DNA of 64,000 nucleotides. Origin: CAYTPI01 sp964439625 (GTDB lineage: Bacteria; Chloroflexota; Anaerolineae; Aggregatilineales; UBA3940). Shown here one piece after another: positions 8,042-16,719 of the stretch. Both the position numbers and the translations under genes were made by a program. Location: NCBI GenBank assembly GCA_964439625.1, contig CAYTPI010000009.1, positions 62,001-126,000 of the forward strand, written 5' to 3'. The notes beneath the pieces are model-generated. The model searched no databases. It worked only from the letters and a program-made list of their open reading frames with translations, and was not told the DNA's origin. Position 1 is the first letter of the stretch, and every line of letters begins with the position of its first letter.

Positions 8042-9205
8042 CTACTGGGGGCGTCCCGATGAACGACCGTTCGAGCGCTTTTGCTCTGTATCCTTAGCCC
8101 ATGGGCTGGATTTGCCATTGCCCGGTAAGCAGCAGTTGACTGGGCAAATATCCCAGCTTGGCCCACGTCCACCGACATAAGGGCGATCAACATGACTGTC
8201 GTCCAGCCGCTCCTCTATCAGCTCGCGGATCATAGAGATAAAGTGCGGGTGGGTTCCGACTGAAGCAGCCCGGATCATAGTCATGTTTAGTCCTTCGGCT
8301 GTCTCCGTTGCTTCTTCGTCCAGATCGTACATCACCTCCATATGGTCGGAGATAAAGCCGAGCGGAACTACCACGACGTTTTGGACGCCTTGCTCTTTTA
8401 ATTCGGTCAAGTGATCGTTGATGTCTGGTTCGAGCCATGGTTGCTGAGGGGGTCCGCTGCGGCTTTGGTAAGCCTGCGTATATGGGTTGTTCCCGTCCTG
8501 AACTCGCTCTGTGATCAAGGCGGCGGAGTCAGCAAGCTGCTGTACATATAAGCAGTTATTAGCCATCGCTGTGGGAATGCTGTGCGCCGCGTAGACAATG
8601 TGCGCCATACTGCGCTCTTCGACGGGCAGTTGGGCCAAGGCTTGCTCGATGATATCAACCTGCGTTTTGATCCAACCGGGATGGTTGAACGGTTTGCGCG
8701 TCAGCAAAATTTCAGGCGCTTCAAAACCCGATACCTGAAGCTGAGCATTAAACATGTCCTCGCGATATTGACGGCAACCTGAGTAACTGCTGTAAATTGA
8801 TGTGATGAAGACCAGTGCCTTCTTGACGCCGTCATCTGCCATTTGCTGAAGGGTATCAGGCAGTAGTGGGTGCCAATTGCGGTTACCAAAGTAGATGGGC
8901 ATATCGACTAGGCCATTGTCATCGAGTTCGGTTCGCAGCGCGGCGATCAAATCGCGGTTCTGCTGGTTGATTGGGCTGATCCCGTCGAAGTGATAGTAGT
9001 GTTCGGCGACTTCTTCCAGTCGTTCGCGAGGGACGTTTTTGCCGCGTAAGACGTTCTCTAAGTACGGAATGACGTCTTCTTTTCCTTCTGGGCCACCAAA
9101 AGATAGCACGAGCAGTGCATCGAATGGGCGCTCAGGGTATTTCAGCTTAAAACCATCTGCCGGGGCCAGCAGCTCCTCCGGAGCGGTTGTCGGTTGGTCA
9201 ATCAT
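8042..9205 (-). CDS. hemH: Ferrochelatase, coproporphyrin type
   Basis: Inserts Fe2+ into the porphyrin macrocycle. With HemQ and HemY encoded nearby, the substrate is inferred to be coproporphyrin III (CpfC activity). The metal-side histidine is in YAAHSIPTAMANN and the acidic residues in MYDLDEEATETA. Numbering from the GTG at 9211, cysteines C145 (SYSGCRQY), C356, C360 and C361 (CPVNCC) parallel the four Cys of [2Fe-2S] ferrochelatases in Actinobacteria. About 30 disordered residues follow. An AGGA site lies 9 bp before the ATG at 9205, preferred over the GTG at 9211. hemL lies upstream, beyond one unknown gene. Confidence 0.93.
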   Translation of the reverse strand: MIDQPTTAPEELLAPADGFKLKYPERPFDALLVLSFGGPEGKEDVIPYLENVLRGKNVPRERLEEVAEHYYHFDGISPINQQNRDLIAALRTELDDNGLVDMPIYFGNRNWHPLLPDTLQQMADDGVKKALVFITSIYSSYSGCRQYREDMFNAQLQVSGFEAPEILLTRKPFNHPGWIKTQVDIIEQALAQLPVEERSMAHIVYAAHSIPTAMANNCLYVQQLADSAALITERVQDGNNPYTQAYQSRSGPPQQPWLEPDINDHLTELKEQGVQNVVVVPLGFISDHMEVMYDLDEEATETAEGLNMTMIRAASVGTHPHFISMIRELIEERLDDSHVDRPYVGGRGPSWDICPVNCCLPGNGKSSPWAKDTEQKRSNGRSSGRPQ

Positions 9206-9308
9206 AGTCACTGTTCCTGTGTGCTCACTTGACGTTGTTGACGTAGTTTTTCTGATAAATGATTATGGCGTGTCTTGTGATTTCCTTCACGAGTTTTGTA
9301 ACCTGAAT

Positions 9309-9740
9309 CTAGAAATCGAAGTTGAATGTTGCTTGCCGATCAATGTGCAAAGCTGCTTGATGAGCTATCTTGCATAGGGTACGTACCTCGAATCGGCGCG
9401 TTGAGAGTGATGCAAACTGTTCCCACATTGGGTACCAGAGCCAGTCTTCGCCCAGCGGTGTAAAGACTGGTTCTGTGTGTCCGGGTATGCGAAAGAGCAA
9501 TAACCCTGGCCCGATTGATAACGCATAAAAGATCAAATTTGTGGTATGCAGCCCAACGTAAGCTAACTGTTTCTCATCAGGACAATACAGCATCGTTTCG
9601 TCTAAACCTTCTGCCGCTATCAGCAGTTCATAGGCCAGATCGATGTTTGTGTTTGGTGCCTTTTCCATTAGAAACGACACTACCATCTCGTTTGCCGCAT
9701 GTGTGAAAACCTGTGACAAATATTGATCTCTGGGCCACAT
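9309..9740 (-). CDS. Conserved-looking hypothetical protein between hemL and hemH
   Basis: Predicted soluble protein of 143 residues with no signal peptide. It has a mixed acidic/aromatic composition (IDLAYELLIAAEGLDE, EDWLWYPMWEQF) and ends in FNFDF. An AAGGT site lies 9 bp before the ATG and no strong ORF competes on the other strand, so I take it as real. It is sandwiched between hemL and hemH on the same strand, so a role near heme synthesis is possible from context only. I recognise no domain. Confidence 0.65.
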   Translation of the reverse strand: MWPRDQYLSQVFTHAANEMVVSFLMEKAPNTNIDLAYELLIAAEGLDETMLYCPDEKQLAYVGLHTTNLIFYALSIGPGLLLFRIPGHTEPVFTPLGEDWLWYPMWEQFASLSTRRFEVRTLCKIAHQAALHIDRQATFNFDF

Positions 9741-9777
9741 CTTTAGTTACCTTAATCTGTCGTCAGCAGGGATGATT

Positions 9778-11076
9778 CTAGGCGCGCTGTACAGCTTCAC
9801 TCTGCATTACTGTGTGAAGGACTTCAATCGTGTGTTCTGTAGCAGCACCCTCGTGTGCGATGGAGGCGAAGCCCGCCTCGTATGCTGATGGTGCCATGTA
9901 TACTCCACCGTTGAGCATCTCATGAAAGAAGGCTGCGTAGCGCTCAGTGTGTGTGGCTTTGGCCTCATCGAAATTGGTCACGGGGGTTTCACTGAAGTAA
10001 ATACCAAACATCGTGCCAGATGATGCCACTTGTACCGGAATGCCGACCTTATCTGCGGCTGCCTGCATTGCCTCGGTCATGGTTTCAACAACTTTGACGG
10101 TACGCTCGAACAGATCTGCTGCGCGCCATGTTCTCAGTGTTGCCAGCCCCGCCGTCATGGCTAACGGGTTGCCGGATAAGGTGCCTGCTTGGTACATTGG
10201 GCCAACTGGGCTGACGACCTCCATGATATCTTTGCGACCCCCATACGCTCCGACTGGCAGTCCGCCACCGATCACTTTGCCCAGCGCCGTCAGGTCAGGT
10301 TGAATGTCAAACGCTTGTTGCGCACCACCCAATGATACGCGAAACCCGGTCATCACTTCGTCGAGGATGAGTAATGCGCCATATTGATCGCACAGAGCCC
10401 GCAAACCTTCGAGAAAGCCGGGCTTAGGTTGAACGAAGCCCATATTCGCAGCGATGGGTTCGGCAATGATGCAAGCAATTTCTTCTGGGTTGGCTTCAAA
10501 TAGCGTTTTGACAGCTTCCAGATCGTTGTAGGGGGAGACTAATGTATCCTGCGTTGCACCCTTTGGGACGCCGGGCGAGTTCGGTAACCCGAATGTCGCT
10601 ACGCCAGACCCAGCCTGAACTAGCAGCATGTCGGCGTGTCCATGGTAGTTGCCCTCAAACTTAATAAACTTATCTCGACCAGTGTAGGCACGGGCAGCAC
10701 GGATTGCCGACATGGTCGCTTCCGTGCCACTGTTGACGAAGCGTACCATCTCTATGGACGGCACCATCTCGCAGACGAGTTCTGCTAGTTCGATCTCGAG
10801 TCCAGTGGGGGCACCGTAGCTGGTACCGAGTGCGGCTTGCCTCGTTAGCGCTTCGACGACGTTTGCGTGGGCATGCCCTAATACAAGCGGTCCCCAACTC
10901 ATGACATAATCAACATACCGATTACTATTTGCATCGATCAGGTAAGGGCCTTCACCATGGTCGATGAAGAGCGGCGTGCCACCAACCCCTTTGAAGGCAC
11001 GTACAGGTGAATTGACGCCGCCGGGCATCAGGCCGAGAGCTTGGTTATATAGTTCAACGGAACGGGAGGTATTCAC
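9778..11076 (-). CDS. hemL: Glutamate-1-semialdehyde 2,1-aminomutase
   Basis: PLP enzyme that converts glutamate-1-semialdehyde (made by HemA) to 5-aminolevulinate. The 432 residues are full length. The PLP lysine is K267 in LGKVIGGGLPVGAYGG. Other family motifs are GGVNSPVRAF, FVNSGTEATMSAIR, YHGHADMLLV and LILDEVMTGFR. The start is a GTG with AGGA upstream. It is transcribed away from the main heme operon but together with hemH, so the first and last steps of the pathway share a minus-strand unit. Confidence 0.95.
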   Translation of the reverse strand: MNTSRSVELYNQALGLMPGGVNSPVRAFKGVGGTPLFIDHGEGPYLIDANSNRYVDYVMSWGPLVLGHAHANVVEALTRQAALGTSYGAPTGLEIELAELVCEMVPSIEMVRFVNSGTEATMSAIRAARAYTGRDKFIKFEGNYHGHADMLLVQAGSGVATFGLPNSPGVPKGATQDTLVSPYNDLEAVKTLFEANPEEIACIIAEPIAANMGFVQPKPGFLEGLRALCDQYGALLILDEVMTGFRVSLGGAQQAFDIQPDLTALGKVIGGGLPVGAYGGRKDIMEVVSPVGPMYQAGTLSGNPLAMTAGLATLRTWRAADLFERTVKVVETMTEAMQAAADKVGIPVQVASSGTMFGIYFSETPVTNFDEAKATHTERYAAFFHEMLNGGVYMAPSAYEAGFASIAHEGAATEHTIEVLHTVMQSEAVQRA

Positions 11077-11200
11077 GAAGTCTGTTATCCTACGATATAT
11101 GCTTGTTCGTTTCCATCGACTGTAGAACGCTCTTGTTGCCGATGCAAATCATCATTAGGTAGAATCTTGGCCGCGTCATAAATTGGTAGAACTTAACACT

Positions 11201-12145
11201 ATGCACTCATATGATCATCATGATCATTTTCATAGGCACGATTACAACGGGGCGCAAGGGCTAAGAACGGCTTTCTTCCTGAACCTCGGCTTTACTATTT
11301 TGGAACTGATTGGTGGGCTACTGACCAACAGTGTCGCCATCATGGCGGATGCCCTCCACGACCTCGGAGACAGTGTCGCACTTGGGTTGGCATGGTTTCT
11401 CGGTAACTATGCCAACAAAGAAAGCGACTCGAACTATTCCTACGGCTACCGTCGGTTCTCGGTTCTCGGCGCCTTGGTAAACACCATTATTTTACTGATC
11501 GGAAGCGTCGCTATTTTGTCCCAGACCGTGCCTCGCCTGCTTGACCCTGAGCCAACTAATGCACCTGGGATGGTTGCCTTGGCACTGCTAGGGGTCGCTG
11601 TCAATGGAATTGCGGCACTTCGCTTACGAGCGGATAAGACTCTAAATGCCCGTGCCGTCACTTTGCACTTACTTGAAGATGCGCTGGGGTGGGTTGGCGT
11701 GTTGATCGTCGGTACTATCTTGTTGATAAACTCCGCGCTCACTATCCTTGATCCTGTATTGTCACTCATCATCACGTCTTACGTTCTGTTCCGTGTAATT
11801 GGTAATCTGCGCGACACATCGCGCCTATTATTTCAAGCTGTTCCCGAAGACATCAACGTTATGGACTTGGAAGGCACAATTGAGGCGATTAGTGGAGTCC
11901 TATCGACTCACCATACGCATGTTTGGTCATTGGATGGTATGCACCACGTTATCAGCACGCATGTCATCGTGGCTTCAGACGCAACAAAAGAGGCTGTCTG
12001 TTCGATTAAAGCGCAGATCTACCAGATGATTAAAGTCGCAGAGTTTGAGCATATCACCATCGAAATTGAGTATGAAGATGAACCGTGCGGCCTGTTGCAC
12101 TATCAGTCACCAGCGCTACCCTCAACTTCCGAAACTGCTCAATGA
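11201..12145 (+). CDS. Cation diffusion facilitator (CDF) metal transporter
   Basis: Proton-coupled efflux transporter for divalent metals (Zn2+, Co2+, Fe2+ or Mn2+) in the cytoplasmic membrane. The N-terminus is His-rich (YDHHDHFHRHDY), then six TM segments run to about residue 205. TM2 carries the metal site in MADALHDLGDSVALG (HxxxD) and TM5 carries LLEDALGW. A cytoplasmic domain of about 90 residues follows, containing HTHVWSLDGMHHVIS. The ATG at 11201 is preferred over an upstream TTG at 11183. The stop overlaps the next gene start by 4 bp (ATGA), so the two genes are cotranscribed. The metal cannot be fixed from sequence. Confidence 0.9.
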   Translation: MHSYDHHDHFHRHDYNGAQGLRTAFFLNLGFTILELIGGLLTNSVAIMADALHDLGDSVALGLAWFLGNYANKESDSNYSYGYRRFSVLGALVNTIILLIGSVAILSQTVPRLLDPEPTNAPGMVALALLGVAVNGIAALRLRADKTLNARAVTLHLLEDALGWVGVLIVGTILLINSALTILDPVLSLIITSYVLFRVIGNLRDTSRLLFQAVPEDINVMDLEGTIEAISGVLSTHHTHVWSLDGMHHVISTHVIVASDATKEAVCSIKAQIYQMIKVAEFEHITIEIEYEDEPCGLLHYQSPALPSTSETAQ

Positions 12146-12702
12146 ACCCTGTTCTCGATATCACTGAATACAGCCTTGAAATGCGGTCTTCAGCCGATCT
12201 TAAACCTAAACCTTTGCCAACAGTGAACTTTGTCGTGCGCCAAGTGATGCACCCAACGCCAGAACTAAACCGCTTCTTTTACACCGCCGTAGGGGGTGAT
12301 TGGTACTGGGTTGATCGCTTGGCGTGGACGTATGACGAATGGACTGCTTACATCGACCGACCTGAGCTGCAAACATGGGTCGGCTACCTTGACGGCAGCC
12401 CAGCAGGTTATTTTGAACTGGAGCGCCAGCCTGATAACGTCGTTGAGATCACCAGCTTTGGCCTACTGAAACCCTTTATTGGCAAGGGGCTTGGTGGCTA
12501 TTTTCTCTCTGAATGTATTCGGCGTGGATGGGCTTGGAATGCCCAACGGGTTTGGGTCCACACCTGTTCGCTTGATCACCCTGCTGCGTTGGCTAATTAT
12601 CAAGCCCGTGGGTTGCGGGTCTTCAACGAGCGAGACTACCAACAAGAGATGCCCGCTGAGCCGATTGGCCCATGGCTTGGTGCTTATGCCTCAGGTAAAT
12701 AA
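12142..12702 (+). CDS. GNAT family N-acetyltransferase
   Basis: Acetyl-CoA dependent acyltransferase of 186 residues. The GNAT core contains the acetyl-CoA loop region LLKPFIGKGLGGYFLSECI and the following VWVHTCSLDHPAALANYQARG, which is typical of the fold's C-terminal half. The ATG overlaps the CDF stop as ATGA. An in-frame upstream start lies inside the CDF gene and is unlikely. The 3' end overlaps the convergent precorrin-2 dehydrogenase gene by 19 bp. Substrate unknown. Confidence 0.85.
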   Translation: MNPVLDITEYSLEMRSSADLKPKPLPTVNFVVRQVMHPTPELNRFFYTAVGGDWYWVDRLAWTYDEWTAYIDRPELQTWVGYLDGSPAGYFELERQPDNVVEITSFGLLKPFIGKGLGGYFLSECIRRGWAWNAQRVWVHTCSLDHPAALANYQARGLRVFNERDYQQEMPAEPIGPWLGAYASGK

Positions 12703-13328
12703 GCGGCTAGTTCACTGCCGACAATTTCGACCAACAGTGATCGGGCTGCATCCTCACGGCCTTCTTCGAGCAGCGGCAGCACCTCCGACCCCATCACCTT
12801 GCGCCATAGCGTCGCCCGATCTTCCTGCTCAGTGATTAGCCCCTTAGCCGTGCCGCGCATGGCATAGAGCCATGCACCATAGGTCGCGATGGCTGGCGTG
12901 ATCAACGCTTCAGCGCGGTCGAGCATTAAGCGGCTGAGCAACGGGCTGCCCGTTGTCACTGTGAAGTTAATGCCGTCGCGTTCACGCTGCATTATGCCGC
13001 GCACGTCCGCCTCGCGTGGTGCATCGACCACCATCGTTAACGCGCCAATTGCACGCGCATCTACACTGATCTGCTGGTTGACGGCGCGAACGTTAGTAGC
13101 TGCAACGACTAGAAATGGCTTGTAGGCCGTTAACATGCCTTGTTCATAAAGCGCCTCAACCTGATTGGCTCCGTCAATTTGCTCATGTATGCTCCGGCTG
13201 ATAATTGTCACTAATGCACCGGCTGCGAGAAATTGTCGCGCCTTGCGCCGCCCAACCGGCCCACTACCGACGATCACGCAGGGCTTCTCATCTAAGTTCA
13301 GCATGACCGGAATGCTATTTGCTACCAT
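12684..13328 (-). CDS. Precorrin-2 dehydrogenase / sirohydrochlorin ferrochelatase-like
   Basis: Protein of 214 residues matching the N-terminal half of CysG and Met8p/SirC, which oxidise precorrin-2 to sirohydrochlorin with NAD+. The dinucleotide motif CVIVGSGPVGRRKA is near the N-terminus. Family motifs AATNVRAVNQQI and FTVTTGSPLLSRL follow. No uroporphyrinogen methyltransferase is fused. It is divergent from hemA across a 369-bp spacer, a common arrangement with hemA-hemC-hemD, whose uroporphyrinogen III product feeds the siroheme branch. The start ATG is preceded by AAAGGT at a longish spacing. Confidence 0.88.
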   Translation of the reverse strand: MVANSIPVMLNLDEKPCVIVGSGPVGRRKARQFLAAGALVTIISRSIHEQIDGANQVEALYEQGMLTAYKPFLVVAATNVRAVNQQISVDARAIGALTMVVDAPREADVRGIMQRERDGINFTVTTGSPLLSRLMLDRAEALITPAIATYGAWLYAMRGTAKGLITEQEDRATLWRKVMGSEVLPLLEEGREDAARSLLVEIVGSELAAYLPEA

Positions 13329-13540
13329 GTGTGTTGTTACCTTTACCTTCTTTGTATATCACAATACTGTATCGAGTGTGGCGTATAAAAGCCGACGCTC
13401 TCAGGCCTTACTTTCTTCAAATAAGTGACACATCGCATAGATTTTATGACAGTTGTTGTAGGTTTGATGTCAACAACTGGCTAAACTGGCTACCATATAC
13501 AAGAAACATATAAGTCTGCTTGTAGCTTAAGATCGACTGT

Positions 13541-13569
13541 TTGTACCTTATGGAACAATCTGTTATAAA
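13541..13569 (+). promoter_or_regulatory. Candidate sigma-A-type promoter of the heme operon
   Basis: TTGTAC (13541-13546) and TATAAA (13564-13569) are separated by exactly 17 bp. Transcription would start near 13576, leaving a leader of about 120 nt before hemA. It lies in the 369-bp spacer (13329-13697) divergent from the precorrin-2 dehydrogenase gene; the rest of that spacer is AT-rich without a gene. Confidence 0.5.
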
Positions 13570-13617
13570 TTCTGTTATGGGTAGCTTTACTCATATTTCT
13601 ATAGATTTTGCAGATTT

Positions 13618-13635
13618 GCTGAGGTTCTGCTCAGC
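13618..13635 (+). promoter_or_regulatory. Hairpin in the hemA leader
   Basis: A perfect 6-bp stem (GCTGAG/CTCAGC) has a 6-base loop, placed between the candidate promoter and hemA. No T-run follows, so it is not a simple terminator. It may be structural or a protein target. I could not match it to a known riboswitch class. Confidence 0.3.
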
Positions 13636-13697
13636 TATAACGCGCCGATTTAGTTTTAACGACGCATATTATAGAATTTTCAGGAGTTAACCAAGCC

Positions 13698-14948
13698 ATG
13701 ATTATTGGCTATTGGGTTAGCCATTATGAGGCCCCCCTTACTGTTAGGGAAAAAATCAGCCTGGCAAATGATCAGCAACAAGCATTCGCTCAGCATGTGG
13801 CAGCACAAGGTGCTGAAGCGATTGTACTCTCAACCTGCAATCGGACTGAGATGTACGTTAACGTCCAAGCTGAAGCACACGCCGCAAACTTGTGGCAACA
13901 TTTGCTTTCGCTGCGTGGCATGGCACCGGTCGATGTCGCTGAGTTTACGATCTACGCTGTTGGGCTGGTAGCCGCTGAACATCTATTCCGCGTTTCCAGC
14001 GGGCTTGAGTCAGTGATTATTGGCGAGCCACAGATTCTAGGCCAAGTGACGAACGCTCACGAATTAGCGAAAGAACAAGGTGCTGTTGCGCATACGCTTT
14101 CACTATTATGCCGTAGTGCTATTCACACCGCTAAGCGCGTTCGTACTGAAACAGAGATCGCCAAAGGGGCGATGTCTTTCAGTTCACTCGGTATTCGCCG
14201 TGTGGAAAGCAACCTCGGCTCAATCAAAGAGTTGCCAGTTCTTGTGATTGGTGCTGGTGAGATGGGCCAGTCGGTGGTGAAGACACTCTCACTGAGAGGT
14301 GCTCAAGACGTCACTTTGGTCAGTCGCACACGCTCACGCGCGGAACTTGTCGCGAAGCAGTGGGGCATCAGAACGGCAGTAATAGCTGAACTGCCAGGTT
14401 TGCTAGCGAAGTCGCAGGTTGTATTTTCTACCTCGAGCGCACCAATCGCTATCCTCACGCCTGATTTAGTTGAACCAGCCGCTACTAAGAGTATGGTCTT
14501 GGTTGATTTGGCTCTCCCGCGGGACATTCACCCGGCGGTTGAAGCGCTGCCGCACGTCAGTGTATATGACCTTGAGACGCTGACACATCAATTGGAAGAT
14601 AGCGTTGCTCAGCGTGAGCGGGCTATACCGATTGCTGAAGCTCTCATTGCTGAAGAAATTAAGCGTTATTGGGTAAATCATCAAACACGCGCTGTCGTTC
14701 CGACGATCAAAGATATTCGCAGCCAGGCTGATGAAATTCGGCGTGCAGAACTGGAGCGCTTATCCAACCGCATCTCCGATGAACAAGCGGCCCTGCTCGA
14801 AGAATTCAGCCATCGGCTGATGAACAAGCTGCTGCACCATCCAACAGTTGCTCTCAGGACACAAGCCGCTCAGGATAATGGTGATATCTATGCGGATGTT
14901 GCCCGCGAGTTGTTCGGGTTAGCAGAGCCACAGGCGGAAGCTCAGTAA
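13698..14948 (+). CDS. hemA: Glutamyl-tRNA reductase
   Basis: Reduces glutamyl-tRNA(Glu) with NADPH to glutamate-1-semialdehyde, the first committed step of C5-pathway heme synthesis. The catalytic cysteine is C47 in LSTCNRTEMY. The family motif GLESVIIGEPQILGQV is intact. The NADPH-binding domain starts at VLVIGAGEMGQ, and a C-terminal dimerisation helix ends in the usual KLLHHPT region. The 416 residues are full length. AGGAG lies 11 bp before the ATG. It is first in a nine-gene operon and partners HemL at 9778-11076. Confidence 0.96.
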   Translation: MIIGYWVSHYEAPLTVREKISLANDQQQAFAQHVAAQGAEAIVLSTCNRTEMYVNVQAEAHAANLWQHLLSLRGMAPVDVAEFTIYAVGLVAAEHLFRVSSGLESVIIGEPQILGQVTNAHELAKEQGAVAHTLSLLCRSAIHTAKRVRTETEIAKGAMSFSSLGIRRVESNLGSIKELPVLVIGAGEMGQSVVKTLSLRGAQDVTLVSRTRSRAELVAKQWGIRTAVIAELPGLLAKSQVVFSTSSAPIAILTPDLVEPAATKSMVLVDLALPRDIHPAVEALPHVSVYDLETLTHQLEDSVAQRERAIPIAEALIAEEIKRYWVNHQTRAVVPTIKDIRSQADEIRRAELERLSNRISDEQAALLEEFSHRLMNKLLHHPTVALRTQAAQDNGDIYADVARELFGLAEPQAEAQ

Positions 14949-14956
14949 GACAGCCC

Positions 14957-15940
14957 ATGTCTAACAACATCATTCAGATCGGCACGCGGCGCAGTCGGCT
15001 TGCGACATGGCAGGCAGAATTCGTGCAACAGGCGTTGCAACAACAACACCCGGAACTTGACTTCCAATTGACATTCATCACGACGCAGGGCGATACCATC
15101 CTCAATAAGCCACTGGTTGAAATTGGTGGCAAGGGACTCTTTACGTTGGAGCTCGAAAATGCCCTGCGTTCCGGTGAAATTGACCTCGCCGTCCACAGCC
15201 TCAAAGACCTGCCAACGGATATGCCAAATGGCTTCATCCTTGGTGCGGTACCAGAACGCGCTAACCCTTTTGATGCCTTTATCAGCCGGTCGGCTGCAAC
15301 CATTGACGAACTACCCATGGGCGCAATCATCGGTACCAGTAGCCTGCGTCGTCAGGCCCAACTGCGCCACTATCGCCCCGATCTACAGGTTATGTCCATT
15401 CGCGGCAACGTCAATACGCGCATCAAAAAGGCGCTTAACTCTGATGGCCCCTACGACGCTATTATTCTTGCGGTGGCTGGCCTAGAACGGCTTGCGCTCG
15501 ACCATTATATTGGCGAGCGCATTAACACACAGTTGATGCTGCCGGCCCCGGGGCAAGGGGCCCTTGGTATCCAGTGTCGCACAGGTGATCAACGCATCCT
15601 TGATATTCTCAGTGTAATTGATCACGAGCCGACACACTTGGCAGTGACTGCGGAGCGCAGCTACCTCAACGAACTTGAGGCCGGCTGTCGCCTGCCTGTT
15701 GCGGCCTACGCCCACTTGAGTGACGTTGACTTGATACTAGCAGGTCGGGTTAGTTCAGTAGATGGCACCACGGTTGTTGAAGGTCAACGCCGTTTGCCAA
15801 TCGCGTCGATGCAGCCCGACTTACGCCATAAATTTGCCGTCAAGCTGGGCCGCGACACCGCCCGTGAGGCGAAAGTACAAGGGGCTGGCCAATTAATTGC
15901 GGCTGTTAAAGCAAAGATCGCTGGTGAGGAAAACGGATGA
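14957..15940 (+). CDS. hemC: Hydroxymethylbilane synthase (porphobilinogen deaminase)
   Basis: Polymerises four porphobilinogen units to hydroxymethylbilane. The 327 residues are full length. The N-terminal IGTRRSRLATWQA is present, as are substrate-binding GTSSLRRQAQL and IRGNVNTRI. The dipyrromethane cofactor cysteine is C244 in LEAGCRLPVAAY. The gene is 8 bp after hemA and overlaps hemD by 4 bp (ATGA), so it is translationally coupled. Confidence 0.96.
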   Translation: MSNNIIQIGTRRSRLATWQAEFVQQALQQQHPELDFQLTFITTQGDTILNKPLVEIGGKGLFTLELENALRSGEIDLAVHSLKDLPTDMPNGFILGAVPERANPFDAFISRSAATIDELPMGAIIGTSSLRRQAQLRHYRPDLQVMSIRGNVNTRIKKALNSDGPYDAIILAVAGLERLALDHYIGERINTQLMLPAPGQGALGIQCRTGDQRILDILSVIDHEPTHLAVTAERSYLNELEAGCRLPVAAYAHLSDVDLILAGRVSSVDGTTVVEGQRRLPIASMQPDLRHKFAVKLGRDTAREAKVQGAGQLIAAVKAKIAGEENG

Positions 15941-16719
15941 CTGAAGCGCCTCTACAAAACAAGCGTATTGTCATTACGCGACAACGAGATAAAGCTGGGG
16001 ATTTTGCTGAGAAATTATCGCGCCTTGGGGCGCAACCTGTCATCATGCCAACCATCGATATTGCTCCGCCGGATGACTTGCAACCATTGATGCAAGCCGT
16101 CAAAGAGTTAATCATCTACGACTGGTTGGTATTTACTAGCGCCAATGCTGTTGAAGCGGTTTGGCGGATTATTAAGGAACAGAAAGTAGACCTCAAACCG
16201 TTGACGCAGGGGCCCGTGCAGGTTGCCTGTGTTGGAACGTCGACCAAGGCTGCTGTCAGCCAGTATTTCAAAGGCGATATTCTGTTCCCAGAAGAATTCA
16301 CTGCTGAGGCGCTCTACCGCGCCATTTGGAAGGCAGAGAGCCGTACTTTGGAGGGTATTCGCGTCTTGCTGCCGCAGGCCAATATCGCCACGCCCACCTT
16401 GTATAATTTGCTGGTTGGGGAAGGGGCAGTCGTCGATGCGCTTGAGGCATACCAAACAGTGCCTGCCACACCCGACTCGGCCCTGCTGGCATTGCCCTTT
16501 GACGCGATCACCTTCACATCAGGTTCTGCGGCACGTAACTTCGTTGCCATGTTTGACGACCCATCTGATATCGTCTCTGGGGTTAAGATCGCTTGTATCG
16601 GGCCTAGTACGGCGGATGTGGTTAAAGATGAACTTGGTTGGCAAGTCGATGCTGTCGCTGATCCGCATACAATTGATGGTCTGGTGAAGTGCCTCGTGAG
16701 TTTGTTCCATGCAGAATAA
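15937..16719 (+). CDS. hemD: Uroporphyrinogen-III synthase
   Basis: Cyclises hydroxymethylbilane with D-ring inversion to uroporphyrinogen III. The 260 residues match the usual length. Sequence conservation in this family is low, but the pattern is clear: RIVITRQRDKAGDFAEKL at the start, YDWLVFTSANAVEAV, LPQANIATPTL, and ITFTSGSAARNF with IACIGPSTADVV in the second lobe. Position between hemC and hemB supports the call. It overlaps the following gene by 11 bp. Confidence 0.93.
   Translation: MTEAPLQNKRIVITRQRDKAGDFAEKLSRLGAQPVIMPTIDIAPPDDLQPLMQAVKELIIYDWLVFTSANAVEAVWRIIKEQKVDLKPLTQGPVQVACVGTSTKAAVSQYFKGDILFPEEFTAEALYRAIWKAESRTLEGIRVLLPQANIATPTLYNLLVGEGAVVDALEAYQTVPATPDSALLALPFDAITFTSGSAARNFVAMFDDPSDIVSGVKIACIGPSTADVVKDELGWQVDAVADPHTIDGLVKCLVSLFHAE

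Noticed and set aside
9205..9308. Extra gene between hemH and the unknown ORF
   Set aside because: The 100-bp spacer has no frame with a ribosome site; it is a plain intergenic gap.
11213..11232. Palindrome ATGATCATCATGATCAT near the CDF start as an operator
   Set aside because: It is the codon run for the His-rich N-terminus (Asp-His repeats) and lies inside the coding region, so no regulatory role is needed.
13329..13697. T-box or other riboswitch in the hemA leader
   Set aside because: No T-box sequence or multi-stem layout; only one short hairpin is visible.
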